A DNA stretch of 51,718 nt from JAKRSD01 sp964473995 (GTDB lineage Bacteria > Bacteroidota > Bacteroidia > CAIKAF01), in NCBI GenBank assembly GCA_964473995.1, contig CAYYRB010000012.1, positions 1 through 51,718 of the forward strand, written 5' to 3'. Below the pieces are notes generated by a model. It was not told the origin of the DNA. It did not search any database and saw only the letters and a list, made by a program, of their open reading frames with translations. Of the stretch, positions 39,384 through 47,075 are shown one piece after another (the first letter of the stretch is position 1; each line of letters opens with the position of its first letter). Made by a program: the position numbers and the translations under genes.

Positions 39384-39690
39384 TTAGGGTGGGATCTATT
39401 TCATTTTTCCAGGCTAAAATACCGCCTGTGAGGTTGTACAAATTTTGGAATCCTTTTTCGATACTGAGGTAACGGACTACATTGCCTGATCGTCCGCCTG
39501 ATTTACAATGAATCACCACCATTTTTTCGGTGGGAATTTCATCAATCCGATTTAGGATATCCCCCATGGGAATATGCTTCCCTCCGATATTGCCTGTTTC
39601 AAATTCCAAAGGTTCTCTGACATCAATCAGAAGGAAATCTTCTCCTTTAGCCAGTTTCGATTGCAGTTCCTGTACAGAAATTTCGTTCAT
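39373..39690 (-). CDS. Cytoplasmic rhodanese-like protein
   Basis: A 105-residue single rhodanese domain without signal peptide. LLIDVREPLEFETGNIGGKH and the active loop VIHCKSGGRSGNVV (Cys62) are clear. It belongs to the GlpE/YgaP-like small sulfurtransferases. It lies 5 bp after the ComA-like sulfonate gene and overlaps the DUF368 gene, so it is co-transcribed. With the upstream enzyme using sulfite, a sulfur-supply link is possible but not demonstrated. Confidence 0.88.
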   Translation of the reverse strand: MNEISVQELQSKLAKGEDFLLIDVREPLEFETGNIGGKHIPMGDILNRIDEIPTEKMVVIHCKSGGRSGNVVRYLSIEKGFQNLYNLTGGILAWKNEIDPTLNVL

Positions 39691-39695
39691 GTTGC

Positions 39696-40529
39696 TTATG
39701 CATCTTCGTTTTCGTCGTACTCCGCTTCTTCGCCGTCTTCATTAATTTGGATGTACTTTTCCTTAAGTTCGGCGGGAAGATGTTCAAAAAAAGTATCTCC
39801 GCGAAGCCCCAGCCTCAAGGTTTCCAATGAGGTGATTTCTTCTGGAGCAATATTGCCCAGATTCACATCAAATCCCAACAGTTTGATGAAGTACACCTGT
39901 TGGGCCTTATTCGGGGCTTCCCAAAGAATATCTTCCTTGGGGATTTTATTCAAGATTTTATTAATCAGGGCCACGTGAGGTTTACCACCGGGCCTGTATA
40001 TCCCGACAGTTCCGCTTTCGCGGGCTTCGGCAATTACTTTCCAGGCACCTGCGTCCAACTCGGTTTCCATCATCTGCTTCCATCGGTTGGGAGCGATAAA
40101 AATTCCCGCTTCTTTGGATCCTACTTCTGAAAAAACCTTGAAATTTTTCGACAGCTCTTTGATCAATCGCAATTTTTCTTCCGGTTTCAGGCGTATGGAG
40201 CCGTCCGAAATTTCAGCGGTTTCTAATTTTAGCTTTTTCAGCAGCTTCACATAATCCTTAAACATATCCCGAACCAAAAACGCCTCGAAGAAGGTGCCTC
40301 CCAGATAGGGTTGAATTCCGTTGGTCTGGTAAAGTTTGATTTTTTCGGTCAGCTGAGGAGTTACAAATGCCGTTCCGAATCCGAGTTTTACGAAGTCTAC
40401 GGCATGTCCGGCCGAGTCGATAAGGTCTTGGGCCTGCCTTAGGCTTAGCCCTTTGTCCATGACCATGGTAACACCGGAATTACGTGGTTTTTCGCCCCGG
40501 TCCGGTGTAAAAGGTAATTTGATATTCAT
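39696..40529 (-). CDS. Phosphosulfolactate synthase (ComA-like)
   Basis: A 277-residue TIM-barrel protein of the ComA family, which adds sulfite to phosphoenolpyruvate to give phosphosulfolactate, the first step of coenzyme M synthesis in methanogens. Family segments: KPRNSGVTMVMDKGLS, DFVKLGFGTAF, YLGGTFFEAF, AEISDGSIRL, VFSEVGSKEA and LWEAPNKAQQVYFI, GPN-type binding site at the barrel end. The C-terminus is acidic (NEDGEEAEYDENEDA). Coenzyme M is not expected here; bacterial homologues may make sulfolactate or sulfonated compounds, including precursors of sulfonolipids. First gene of a four-gene run under a consensus promoter. Confidence 0.88.
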   Translation of the reverse strand: MNIKLPFTPDRGEKPRNSGVTMVMDKGLSLRQAQDLIDSAGHAVDFVKLGFGTAFVTPQLTEKIKLYQTNGIQPYLGGTFFEAFLVRDMFKDYVKLLKKLKLETAEISDGSIRLKPEEKLRLIKELSKNFKVFSEVGSKEAGIFIAPNRWKQMMETELDAGAWKVIAEARESGTVGIYRPGGKPHVALINKILNKIPKEDILWEAPNKAQQVYFIKLLGFDVNLGNIAPEEITSLETLRLGLRGDTFFEHLPAELKEKYIQINEDGEEAEYDENEDA

Positions 40530-40562
40530 GGCTCTTTATTGAATTTTTCCCGAAAAACAGGT

Positions 40563-40593
40563 CAAATGTAAGTCTATTTTTCAGGTGTCCAAA
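40563..40593 (-). promoter_or_regulatory. Consensus promoter of the ComA-like/rhodanese/DUF368/aroE run
   Basis: Minus strand: TTTG at 40593-40590, a 19-nt spacer, TACATTTG at 40570-40563. One of the best -33/-7 pairs in the window; leader about 33 nt to the ATG at 40529. Confidence 0.75.
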
Positions 40594-40618
40594 GCGGGAT
40601 GCCTCCAGGTCAGGTCAA

Positions 40619-42013
40619 TCAGAGGTTAATTACGGCCGGATGAAACACCAGATCGGGGAAAATATCCAGAAAAGAAGAAAGGCCTTCCGGATTTTTTTCA
40701 TACGCCTCACGCAGAATTTCTCCTCCATAGTTTGCCTTTCCTCCGCTGAGGAGGTAACCGGCCCAGCGGTAATAAAATTCAGTATCATCCGGATGATGTT
40801 TCAGGCCGTCGTAAATGATTTCTATCGCTTCTTCTGTTTTTCCCGCAAGAAAAAGAGTTTCGGAATAGTTGATCCAAAAATCTTTCCATGGTACTTCAAA
40901 TGACTTAAGAAATTCATATACTTCAAGAGCATCGTGATAAATGCCGAGTTCTTTTTTTATGTCTGCATAATATAGAATGGCCTCCAGATTGCTGTCGTCA
41001 TGCTTGAATGCCGATTCCAGGTAGCTGAGCGCTTCATGGCTGCGGCCCATTTGATCCAGCACCACGCCTATGCCCATGTAGGCATCGGAGTAGGTGGGTT
41101 CTTTTTTAATGGCGAGTTTGTAATAATGAAGTGCACTTTCAAACTGCTTCATCTGTTCATGGCATTCGCCCAGCGAAAAATAAATCCCGGCCATGTTTTC
41201 ACCCTTATGAAGCAGTTCTTTGTAAACTTCCAGCGCCTCTTCATAGCGCTCAAGATCCATCAGGGTTTCTCCCTTATGTATGTAAGCTTCGAAATAATCT
41301 TCGTTTGCCGTGATGCTGAAATCAAAAGCTTCTAAGGCCTTTTCGGTTTCTCTCAATTCCAGGCACAAAACACCGAAATACGACCAGGCCAGGTGGTTGT
41401 ATGGATCTTTATTGATTATTTTTTCCAGAAACCGAAGAGAGTTCTCTTTTTCTTCTGCGTCTGAAATCTGACAGCAAAACAACAATTCCAGATAGGCCAT
41501 GTCATTGTTGGGGTTTACCTGAATGGCCTTTTTCAGGTAACGGATGGCTTCTGGAAACCGGCTGTTATTTTGGTATTCGTTTGCTATATCAATGTATACG
41601 TAGTCGTGCTCTTCGGGCTCGAGCAGAGGCAGAGCATTTAGATAGGCTTCTACGGATTTCTCAAATTCTCCTTTGTCTGAAAATACTTCAGCTTTCAATA
41701 GGTAAATATCCGGATTTCCGGGTTGTACGGACTGAATATCATCCAGCAGGTTCAGCGCTTCCTCATATTTTTTTCTGCGGATGAGGACCTGTGTTTTTCT
41801 GAGTCGTAACTCGGCAGAAAAAGGATGCTGGGAAAGCGCCATATTGATGACTTTTTCCGCTTTGGATATTTTATTTTTAGACAAAAAATGGTCAAAAAAT
41901 TCTTCGAACTGCTCCGCATCAAAAAAATGGACCTGATTGTTCTTCAGCAGTTTTTCAAATGCCTCCAAATCCCGAAAAAACTGTTCCTCGTTTCTTTCAA
42001 ATTCTTCGCTCAT
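40619..42013 (-). CDS. Tetratricopeptide repeat protein
   Basis: A 464-residue cytoplasmic protein made almost entirely of TPR helices, about ten repeats between residues 40 and 440. Typical units are NPDIYLLKAEVFSDKGEFEK, NNDMAYLELLFC and YSDAYMGIGVVLDQMGRSHE. No signal peptide or membrane helix, strongly acidic. TPR proteins are protein-interaction scaffolds; similar proteins in Bacteroidota are widespread and uncharacterised. The nearest genes (a ComA-like synthase downstream on the same strand with its own promoter, glmM divergent) do not define a function. Confidence 0.88.
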   Translation of the reverse strand: MSEEFERNEEQFFRDLEAFEKLLKNNQVHFFDAEQFEEFFDHFLSKNKISKAEKVINMALSQHPFSAELRLRKTQVLIRRKKYEEALNLLDDIQSVQPGNPDIYLLKAEVFSDKGEFEKSVEAYLNALPLLEPEEHDYVYIDIANEYQNNSRFPEAIRYLKKAIQVNPNNDMAYLELLFCCQISDAEEKENSLRFLEKIINKDPYNHLAWSYFGVLCLELRETEKALEAFDFSITANEDYFEAYIHKGETLMDLERYEEALEVYKELLHKGENMAGIYFSLGECHEQMKQFESALHYYKLAIKKEPTYSDAYMGIGVVLDQMGRSHEALSYLESAFKHDDSNLEAILYYADIKKELGIYHDALEVYEFLKSFEVPWKDFWINYSETLFLAGKTEEAIEIIYDGLKHHPDDTEFYYRWAGYLLSGGKANYGGEILREAYEKNPEGLSSFLDIFPDLVFHPAVINL

Positions 42014-42048
42014 GCAGATATAAACAGATTTTACTCTTTTTCAGTATA

Positions 42049-42056
42049 CAAATTTA
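42049..42056 (-). promoter_or_regulatory. -7 box of the TPR gene
   Basis: TAAATTTG on the minus strand, 35 nt before the ATG at 42013. No matching -33. Confidence 0.5.
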
Positions 42057-42300
42057 CGATTTAATCGGGGTGTTTATCCGCCTGACAGTCGTGGTTATCA
42101 ACAGCGGGAAACGACCGGATTTTTACGGATAATGTTCAATTAATCAAATAGTTGCATTTATATATCCTATTTGATTTAAAGTGCCTTAGTTTTTTAAGTT
42201 ATTGTGTAAATTATTGATTTTATGATAGATATTCTGTTTTTTTTGATTTGTCGGTTGCGTAGTTTTTTTTAACAAAAAAGGTTAAGCAGATATTTCCGGC
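42057..42300. other. AT-rich divergent intergenic region
   Basis: This is the middle of the 311-bp gap between the TPR gene and glmM. It is AT-rich with many T- and A-runs. I see no gene, RNA or strong hairpin; a 16-codon reading frame at 42222 is too short to credit. Promoter elements lie at its two edges. Confidence 0.6.
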
Positions 42301-42308
42301 TACCTTTG
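42301..42308 (+). promoter_or_regulatory. -7 box of glmM
   Basis: TACCTTTG followed by CACC, 16 nt before the ATG at 42325. No TTTG at the usual upstream spacing. Confidence 0.5.
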
Positions 42309-42324
42309 CACCCGTTTTTTAAGT

Positions 42325-43731
42325 ATGACACTCATTAAAAGTATTTCAGGAATTAGGGGCACCATAGGCGGCAAACCCGGTGATAATCTTACGCCGCCCG
42401 ATGCCGTTAAATACGCGGCTGCTTACGCTTCCATGTTGTATCACTCTCTGGGTAGCTCGGTTGAGCGTGCTCCGAAAGTGGTTATCGGTCGCGACGGCCG
42501 TATTTCGGGTCCCATGATTGCAGAGTTGGTGGTACAGACCTTGATCGCCTCTGGTATAGAAGTGCTTGATTTGGGTCTTTCAACTACACCTTCCGTGGAA
42601 ATGGCCGTGCCGGGTCTCGGTGCCGACGGTGGAATAATTCTTACCGCCAGCCATAATCCAAAACAATGGAATGCGTTGAAATTACTGAACAATAAGGGAG
42701 AATTCATCTCTGCGGAAGAAGGTCGGCAATTGCTCGAGTTTGCCGAATCCAGTCAGTTTCATTTTGTGGAGGTGAATCATCTGGGCAAGCGCACCGTGAT
42801 TGAGGGAGGCTATATACGCGAACATATTGATCAGATTTTGGCTTTGCCCTACGTAGACCGGTCCGCAATTGAAAGCGCCAGGCTTACCGTGGCCGTAGAT
42901 GCCGTTAATTCTTCGGGAGGAATTGCAGTTCCTATGCTTTTGGAGGCGTTGGGAGTTCAAAACATTATTCCTGTAAATTGTGAGCCTGATGGCCATTTTG
43001 CCCACAACCCCGAGCCGCTTCCGGAGCATTTGGCCGACCTGAGTCATGCCGTTATGAAATACAATGCCCACGTGGGTATTGCCGTAGATCCGGATGTGGA
43101 TCGCCTCGCCATGATTTGCGAAAACGGGGATGCCTTCGGTGAGGAATATACGTTAGTTGCCGTGGCGGATTATCTGCTTGGAATAAAAAAGGGCAATACG
43201 GTATCTAATCTGTCAAGTACCCGTGCCCTGCGAGATATAACCGAGAAAGCCGGCGGTACTCATTTTGCTTCTGCGGTGGGTGAGGTAAATGTGGTGGAGA
43301 TGATGAAAGAAAAACAGGCGGTCATCGGCGGTGAAGGAAATGGCGGGGTTATTCTGCCAGATCTGCACTACGGGCGTGATGCCTTAGCCGGAATTGCCCT
43401 TTTCCTGAGCCTGATGGCCAAAACAGGCAAAAGCCCTTCTATGTTGCGCGCTTCCTATCCGCGGTATATCATCTCCAAAAATAAAATTGAGCTTTCCGAA
43501 GGAATGGATGTGGATGCCGTACTGGAAGCCGTGCGCAACAAATATGCCCAGTATCCGGTAAACACGGTGGACGGCGTAAAAATTGAGTTCGGCTCCGAAT
43601 GGGTGCACCTCCGCAAGTCCAACACAGAGCCCATTATCCGCATTTATGCGGAAAGCGGTTCGGAGGTTACGGCCGATACCCTGGCCAACAAAATTATTTC
43701 CGACATTCGTGAAATTATCAAGGAAAAATAA
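42325..43731 (+). CDS. glmM: Phosphoglucosamine mutase
   Basis: A 468-residue alpha-D-phosphohexomutase that interconverts glucosamine-6-P and glucosamine-1-P for UDP-GlcNAc synthesis. The phosphoserine loop is ILTASHNPKQWNALKLLN (Ser109), the metal loop is DPDVDRLAM, the sugar-binding loop is GGEGNGGVILPDLHYGRD and the phosphate-binding loop is RKSNTEPIIRIYAES. The TASHNPKQWNALK sequence is that of Bacteroidota GlmM rather than phosphomannomutase ManB. In other phyla GlmM inhibits CdaA; both proteins are encoded in this window, but 30 kb apart. Confidence 0.9.
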   Translation: MTLIKSISGIRGTIGGKPGDNLTPPDAVKYAAAYASMLYHSLGSSVERAPKVVIGRDGRISGPMIAELVVQTLIASGIEVLDLGLSTTPSVEMAVPGLGADGGIILTASHNPKQWNALKLLNNKGEFISAEEGRQLLEFAESSQFHFVEVNHLGKRTVIEGGYIREHIDQILALPYVDRSAIESARLTVAVDAVNSSGGIAVPMLLEALGVQNIIPVNCEPDGHFAHNPEPLPEHLADLSHAVMKYNAHVGIAVDPDVDRLAMICENGDAFGEEYTLVAVADYLLGIKKGNTVSNLSSTRALRDITEKAGGTHFASAVGEVNVVEMMKEKQAVIGGEGNGGVILPDLHYGRDALAGIALFLSLMAKTGKSPSMLRASYPRYIISKNKIELSEGMDVDAVLEAVRNKYAQYPVNTVDGVKIEFGSEWVHLRKSNTEPIIRIYAESGSEVTADTLANKIISDIREIIKEK

Positions 43732-43767
43732 ATCGGAATCGGTTTGAATCGTAAACGGATTTGAGGC

Positions 43768-44910
43768 ATGAAAGTGTATTTGGATAATGCAGCAACAACA
43801 CCTATGGATTCCGAAGTGGTTGAATCCATGTATGAGGTGATGAAAAACGTGTACGGAAATCCGTCCAGTGTTCATGCCCACGGACGCGAAGCGCGCAGTA
43901 TTATTGACCGTGCCCGAAAACAAGTTGCCGAGCTGCTGAATGCGGCTCCCGCGGAAATATTGTTTACCTCGGGCGGTACCGAAGCCAATAACATGGTTCT
44001 CCGAAAATCGGTTCAGGATTTACACGTGGACCGTATCATTACTTCCCCCATAGAGCATCATGCCGTTTTACATACGGCGGAAGAATTGGCTGCCGAGGGA
44101 AAGGTAAAATTGGATTTGGTGAAACTCGATTCACTGGGCCGGGTTGACTTTGATGATCTCCGCGCCCTGCTTCAAACGAATGATAAAACGTTGGTTTCGC
44201 TTATGCATGCCAACAACGAGGTGGGAACTAAATTGGATTTGCCTAAAGCGGCCCTCATCTGTAAAGAAGCCGGCGCTTTTTTTCATTCCGATGCCGTGCA
44301 GACGATGGGTCATTATCCATTTGATTTAGCGGGTACACCCATTCATTTTACCAATTGTGCGGCCCATAAATTTCATGGTCCGAAAGGGGTAGGCTTTTGT
44401 TATATCCGCTCGGATGTAAGGCTGCACCCCTTCATAACCGGAGGTGCTCAGGAGCGCAACATGCGCGCCGGAACCGAAAATATTTACGGAATTGTTGGAT
44501 TGGCCAAGGCGTTGGAGGTGGCTCACCGAAATATGGAGAACGATTCCGCCTACATACGCAGCCTCAAAAACTATTTGATGAACGGCCTTCGTGAACAGAT
44601 ACCCGGTGTGGAGTTTACTGGGGATACGTCAGACGATAGCTTGTACACCGTCCTGAACGTGCTGTTTCCGGCCACGCCCGATTCGGATATGCTCTTGTTT
44701 AAGCTGGATATTGAGGGAGTTTCCGCATCTGGAGGCAGCGCCTGCTCGTCCGGATCTAACGTTGGTTCCCATGTCATTCGGGCACTCCGCGGAGCAACCG
44801 ATCGTCCTTCCATCCGTTTTTCGTTCAGTAAGTTCAACACCCGCGAAGAGCTTGATTTTACCCTTTCCGTATTGAGAAATATGTTCGCGGAGCAGGAAGT
44901 GCACTTATGA
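43768..44910 (+). CDS. Cysteine desulfurase (NifS/IscS-type)
   Basis: A 380-residue PLP enzyme that takes sulfur from cysteine for Fe-S clusters and tRNA thiolation. The PLP lysine is Lys201 in NCAAHKFHGPKGVGF, the cofactor Asp/His are in SPIEHHAVLH and FHSDAVQTMG, and the catalytic Cys326 lies in the flexible loop SGGSACSSGSNVGSH. The short, Ser-rich loop with SACSSGS is of the IscS/NifS class rather than SufS. No isc scaffold genes adjoin; the next gene overlaps its stop by 4 bases. Confidence 0.93.
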   Translation: MKVYLDNAATTPMDSEVVESMYEVMKNVYGNPSSVHAHGREARSIIDRARKQVAELLNAAPAEILFTSGGTEANNMVLRKSVQDLHVDRIITSPIEHHAVLHTAEELAAEGKVKLDLVKLDSLGRVDFDDLRALLQTNDKTLVSLMHANNEVGTKLDLPKAALICKEAGAFFHSDAVQTMGHYPFDLAGTPIHFTNCAAHKFHGPKGVGFCYIRSDVRLHPFITGGAQERNMRAGTENIYGIVGLAKALEVAHRNMENDSAYIRSLKNYLMNGLREQIPGVEFTGDTSDDSLYTVLNVLFPATPDSDMLLFKLDIEGVSASGGSACSSGSNVGSHVIRALRGATDRPSIRFSFSKFNTREELDFTLSVLRNMFAEQEVHL

Positions 44911-45425
44911 GAAAACAACTTCTTTTCGCGCTCATTCTTTTCGCTTCTGTGTTTGGGTCAGATGCATATTCGCAAACGGCTCAAATATACAGACATCCGT
45001 ACCTGAGGCTTCAGTTACGCCGCCTTCCCGCCACTTGGGAGGTGAAATCATACAAAGAGGAAATTATCCTGTTTGCCCCGTACGAAGAAGGCAAACCCTT
45101 TGAAGGAGAAAATATCAGCATCAACGGCTTTGAAATTGCGGACGGTGAAACCTGCAATACGGTTTACAAACGCTACGTGTCTGACGGCTTGCGCGAACTT
45201 TCCCGGTTTTATTCCATTTCCGAAACCGATACCCTGATAGGAGGTAAAACTTTTCAAATGAATGTGTTTACCTTTCAGGAAGAAGATAAAGTGTGGAAAG
45301 ATGTGATGTGCAGCATCTGTGTGAATAACCGGTTCTATATTTTTTTACTCACGGCCACTCCGCAGTCATTTGATAAACTGCTCGATATATATTGGGATTT
45401 GCTTTTTTTCTCTAAGCCCGACTGA
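44907..45425 (+). CDS. Hypothetical exported protein
   Basis: A 172-residue protein with a signal peptide (MRKQLLFALILFASVFGSDA, cleavage near YSQ). The mature part is alpha/beta with LRRLPATWEVKSYKEEIILF, YKRYVSDGLRELSRFYSISE and a C-terminal RFYIFLLTATPQSFDKL. The layout (unfavourable to membrane, two Cys at residues near 147 and 150) resembles small periplasmic proteins that follow a PsbP-like or DUF-type fold, but I cannot name a family. Its ATG overlaps the cysteine desulfurase stop, so it is translationally coupled, which is odd for an exported protein beside a cytoplasmic enzyme. Confidence 0.75.
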   Translation: MRKQLLFALILFASVFGSDAYSQTAQIYRHPYLRLQLRRLPATWEVKSYKEEIILFAPYEEGKPFEGENISINGFEIADGETCNTVYKRYVSDGLRELSRFYSISETDTLIGGKTFQMNVFTFQEEDKVWKDVMCSICVNNRFYIFLLTATPQSFDKLLDIYWDLLFFSKPD

Positions 45426-45610
45426 TTCTTTTTTCGATCTTCCTTTCGTGTTTTTTTCGTTGGTCAGCCCTACGATCATTCATTCGTGATCATGGTTATG
45501 TATCCTCCTGATTTCTTACCATCCGGAACGCATTTATGAGGTTGTATAAACCGCCTCAACAACCGGAATACAAGCCCAATCTTTGGGTTATCTTCCCGGT
45601 GAATTTTGGA

Positions 45611-45618
45611 TATCTTTG
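45611..45618 (+). promoter_or_regulatory. -7 box of the ChaN-like operon
   Basis: TATCTTTG, ending 5 nt before the ATG at 45624. A TTTG at 45582-45585 has a long 25-nt spacer. The rest of the 198-bp gap upstream shows no gene. Confidence 0.5.
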
Positions 45619-45623
45619 GGCTC

Positions 45624-46475
45624 ATGAGAATGATTCTGTTAGTATCCGTTTTTTACTTGCCCTTAGGAATTTGGGCTAATGATTTTCCCGTGTACCGTAT
45701 TTTTGATTCACGGGGCAGGGCGGTTCATTTAAATAAAATGATAAATCACCTGGCCCAACAGCAGGTTATTCTTTTCGGTGAATACCATGATGATCCCATC
45801 GTGCATTGGCTGCAATTTATGGTAACGCAGCGTTTGTACGAGAAAACGGGTGCCAACCTTTCGTTGGGTGCCGAAATGTTTGAATTTGACATGCAGGAAC
45901 CGCTGAATCGTTATCTGAGCGGCGAAACGGATGAAAAGACGTTCAAGGCGGAGGTGACCTCCCTTTGGCCTAATTATGCCACCGATTACAAACCCTTGGT
46001 GGAGTTTGCCAAGGATAAAAAACTTCCGTTCATCGCTACCAATATTCCCCGCTATTTGGCTAGAGTGGTATATAAGGGCAGTTTTTCGGCCTTGGATACA
46101 GTTTCTGAAAAAATACGGCAGCTTATGCCGCCATTACCCATTCCCTACGATGCGGAACTGCCCGGGTACAAGAACATGCTCAGTATGGGGCACGGCGGTG
46201 AAAATCTTCCGAAAGCCCAGGCCATTAAAGATGCCGTGATGGCTCACCATATCGCCCGCTCAGTGGGAGCCGGCATTTTATTGCATTTTAACGGAACCTA
46301 TCATTCAGACAATAGAGAAGGAATCGGATGGTATTTGAAACAATACCGACCCTCGTTGAAGGTAGCCACCATTGCCACCGTGCGATCTATGGATGTTTCT
46401 GAATTAGCGCCGGCTGAAAAAGGTAAGGCCGATTTTATCATTTGTGTACACGAACAAATAACACGCACCCACTGA
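45624..46475 (+). CDS. ChaN-like exported protein (haem-binding/Tiki superfamily)
   Basis: A 283-residue exported protein. The ATG at 45624 starts a signal-like segment (MRMILLVSVFYLPLGIWAND); an in-frame TTG at 45606 would lie upstream of the promoter box. The ChaN/EreA-like fold is marked by VILFGEYHDDPIVHWLQ, SLGAEMFEFDMQEPLNRYLS and GAGILLHFNGTYHSDNREGI, with the His/Glu pairs of the family. ChaN binds haem in Campylobacter; related Tiki proteins are metalloproteases, so the biochemical role is open. It starts a three-gene operon with a thioredoxin-like and a peptidase gene. Confidence 0.82.
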   Translation: MRMILLVSVFYLPLGIWANDFPVYRIFDSRGRAVHLNKMINHLAQQQVILFGEYHDDPIVHWLQFMVTQRLYEKTGANLSLGAEMFEFDMQEPLNRYLSGETDEKTFKAEVTSLWPNYATDYKPLVEFAKDKKLPFIATNIPRYLARVVYKGSFSALDTVSEKIRQLMPPLPIPYDAELPGYKNMLSMGHGGENLPKAQAIKDAVMAHHIARSVGAGILLHFNGTYHSDNREGIGWYLKQYRPSLKVATIATVRSMDVSELAPAEKGKADFIICVHEQITRTH

Positions 46476-47071
46476 TGATACTGAGTGAATTTTATTCAAA
46501 AGGTATTGGTTACCCGGAGTACATGAGTCGATTTGAAAAAGCCGTGGATGAGGGGAAAACTTCCGGGCCGATTCAAACGGAGGAATACGTTTTTTATACC
46601 AAGCTGAACTGGAGACGTTCCTACCGGCTGCAGGAACATACCCATTGGTTGGAACCTTCGTATACGGTGGATATTTCGCGATACAGACATTTGGCCGTAA
46701 TTTGCCTTGCCGAATTTTGGTGCGGCGATGCGGCACAAAATATTCCCGTGATTGAGCATGTGGCTTCTGACGTTTTCGGATTGTCCGTCCGTTATCTTTT
46801 CCGCGATGAACATCCGGAATTGATGGATGCCTATCTGACCAACGGCGGACGAAGCATTCCGAAATATATTCTTTTTGATCTTCGAACCGGTCGGGAAATC
46901 GCTACCTGGGGACCCAGACCTCAAAAAATTCAGACGGTGGTCAATTCACTGAAGGAAACGGGAATATCGAAGGAAGACATGATGGAAGAAGTTCAGAAAG
47001 CATATAACGCCGATAAATCAATTTCCGTGCAGCAGGAATGGTTTGATCTCCTACATAAAATCAATGATTAA
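46475..47071 (+). CDS. Thioredoxin-like protein with CGDA active-site motif
   Basis: A 198-residue protein of the Thioredoxin_9 type. The ATG at 46475 overlaps the ChaN-like stop (TGATG). The active-site region is LAEFWCGDAAQNIPVI: Cys83 is present but the second Cys is Ala86, so it cannot form the usual CxxC disulfide. The fold otherwise fits (RSIPKYILFDLRTGREIATW with the cis-Pro strand). Monothiol variants of this family occur in Bacteroidota. The next gene begins after or just inside the stop, so the genes are co-transcribed. No signal peptide is seen. Confidence 0.85.
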   Translation: MILSEFYSKGIGYPEYMSRFEKAVDEGKTSGPIQTEEYVFYTKLNWRRSYRLQEHTHWLEPSYTVDISRYRHLAVICLAEFWCGDAAQNIPVIEHVASDVFGLSVRYLFRDEHPELMDAYLTNGGRSIPKYILFDLRTGREIATWGPRPQKIQTVVNSLKETGISKEDMMEEVQKAYNADKSISVQQEWFDLLHKIND

Positions 47072-47075
47072 TTAC

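Noticed and set aside
42095..42103. DnaA-box-like TTATCAACA near glmM, possible origin
   Set aside because: Single imperfect box, no dnaA or dnaN nearby, no cluster of boxes or DNA-unwinding repeats.
42222..42272. 16-codon hydrophobic reading frame in the 311-bp gap
   Set aside because: Too short, no promoter spacing or coupling to a neighbour, composition typical of the AT-rich gap.
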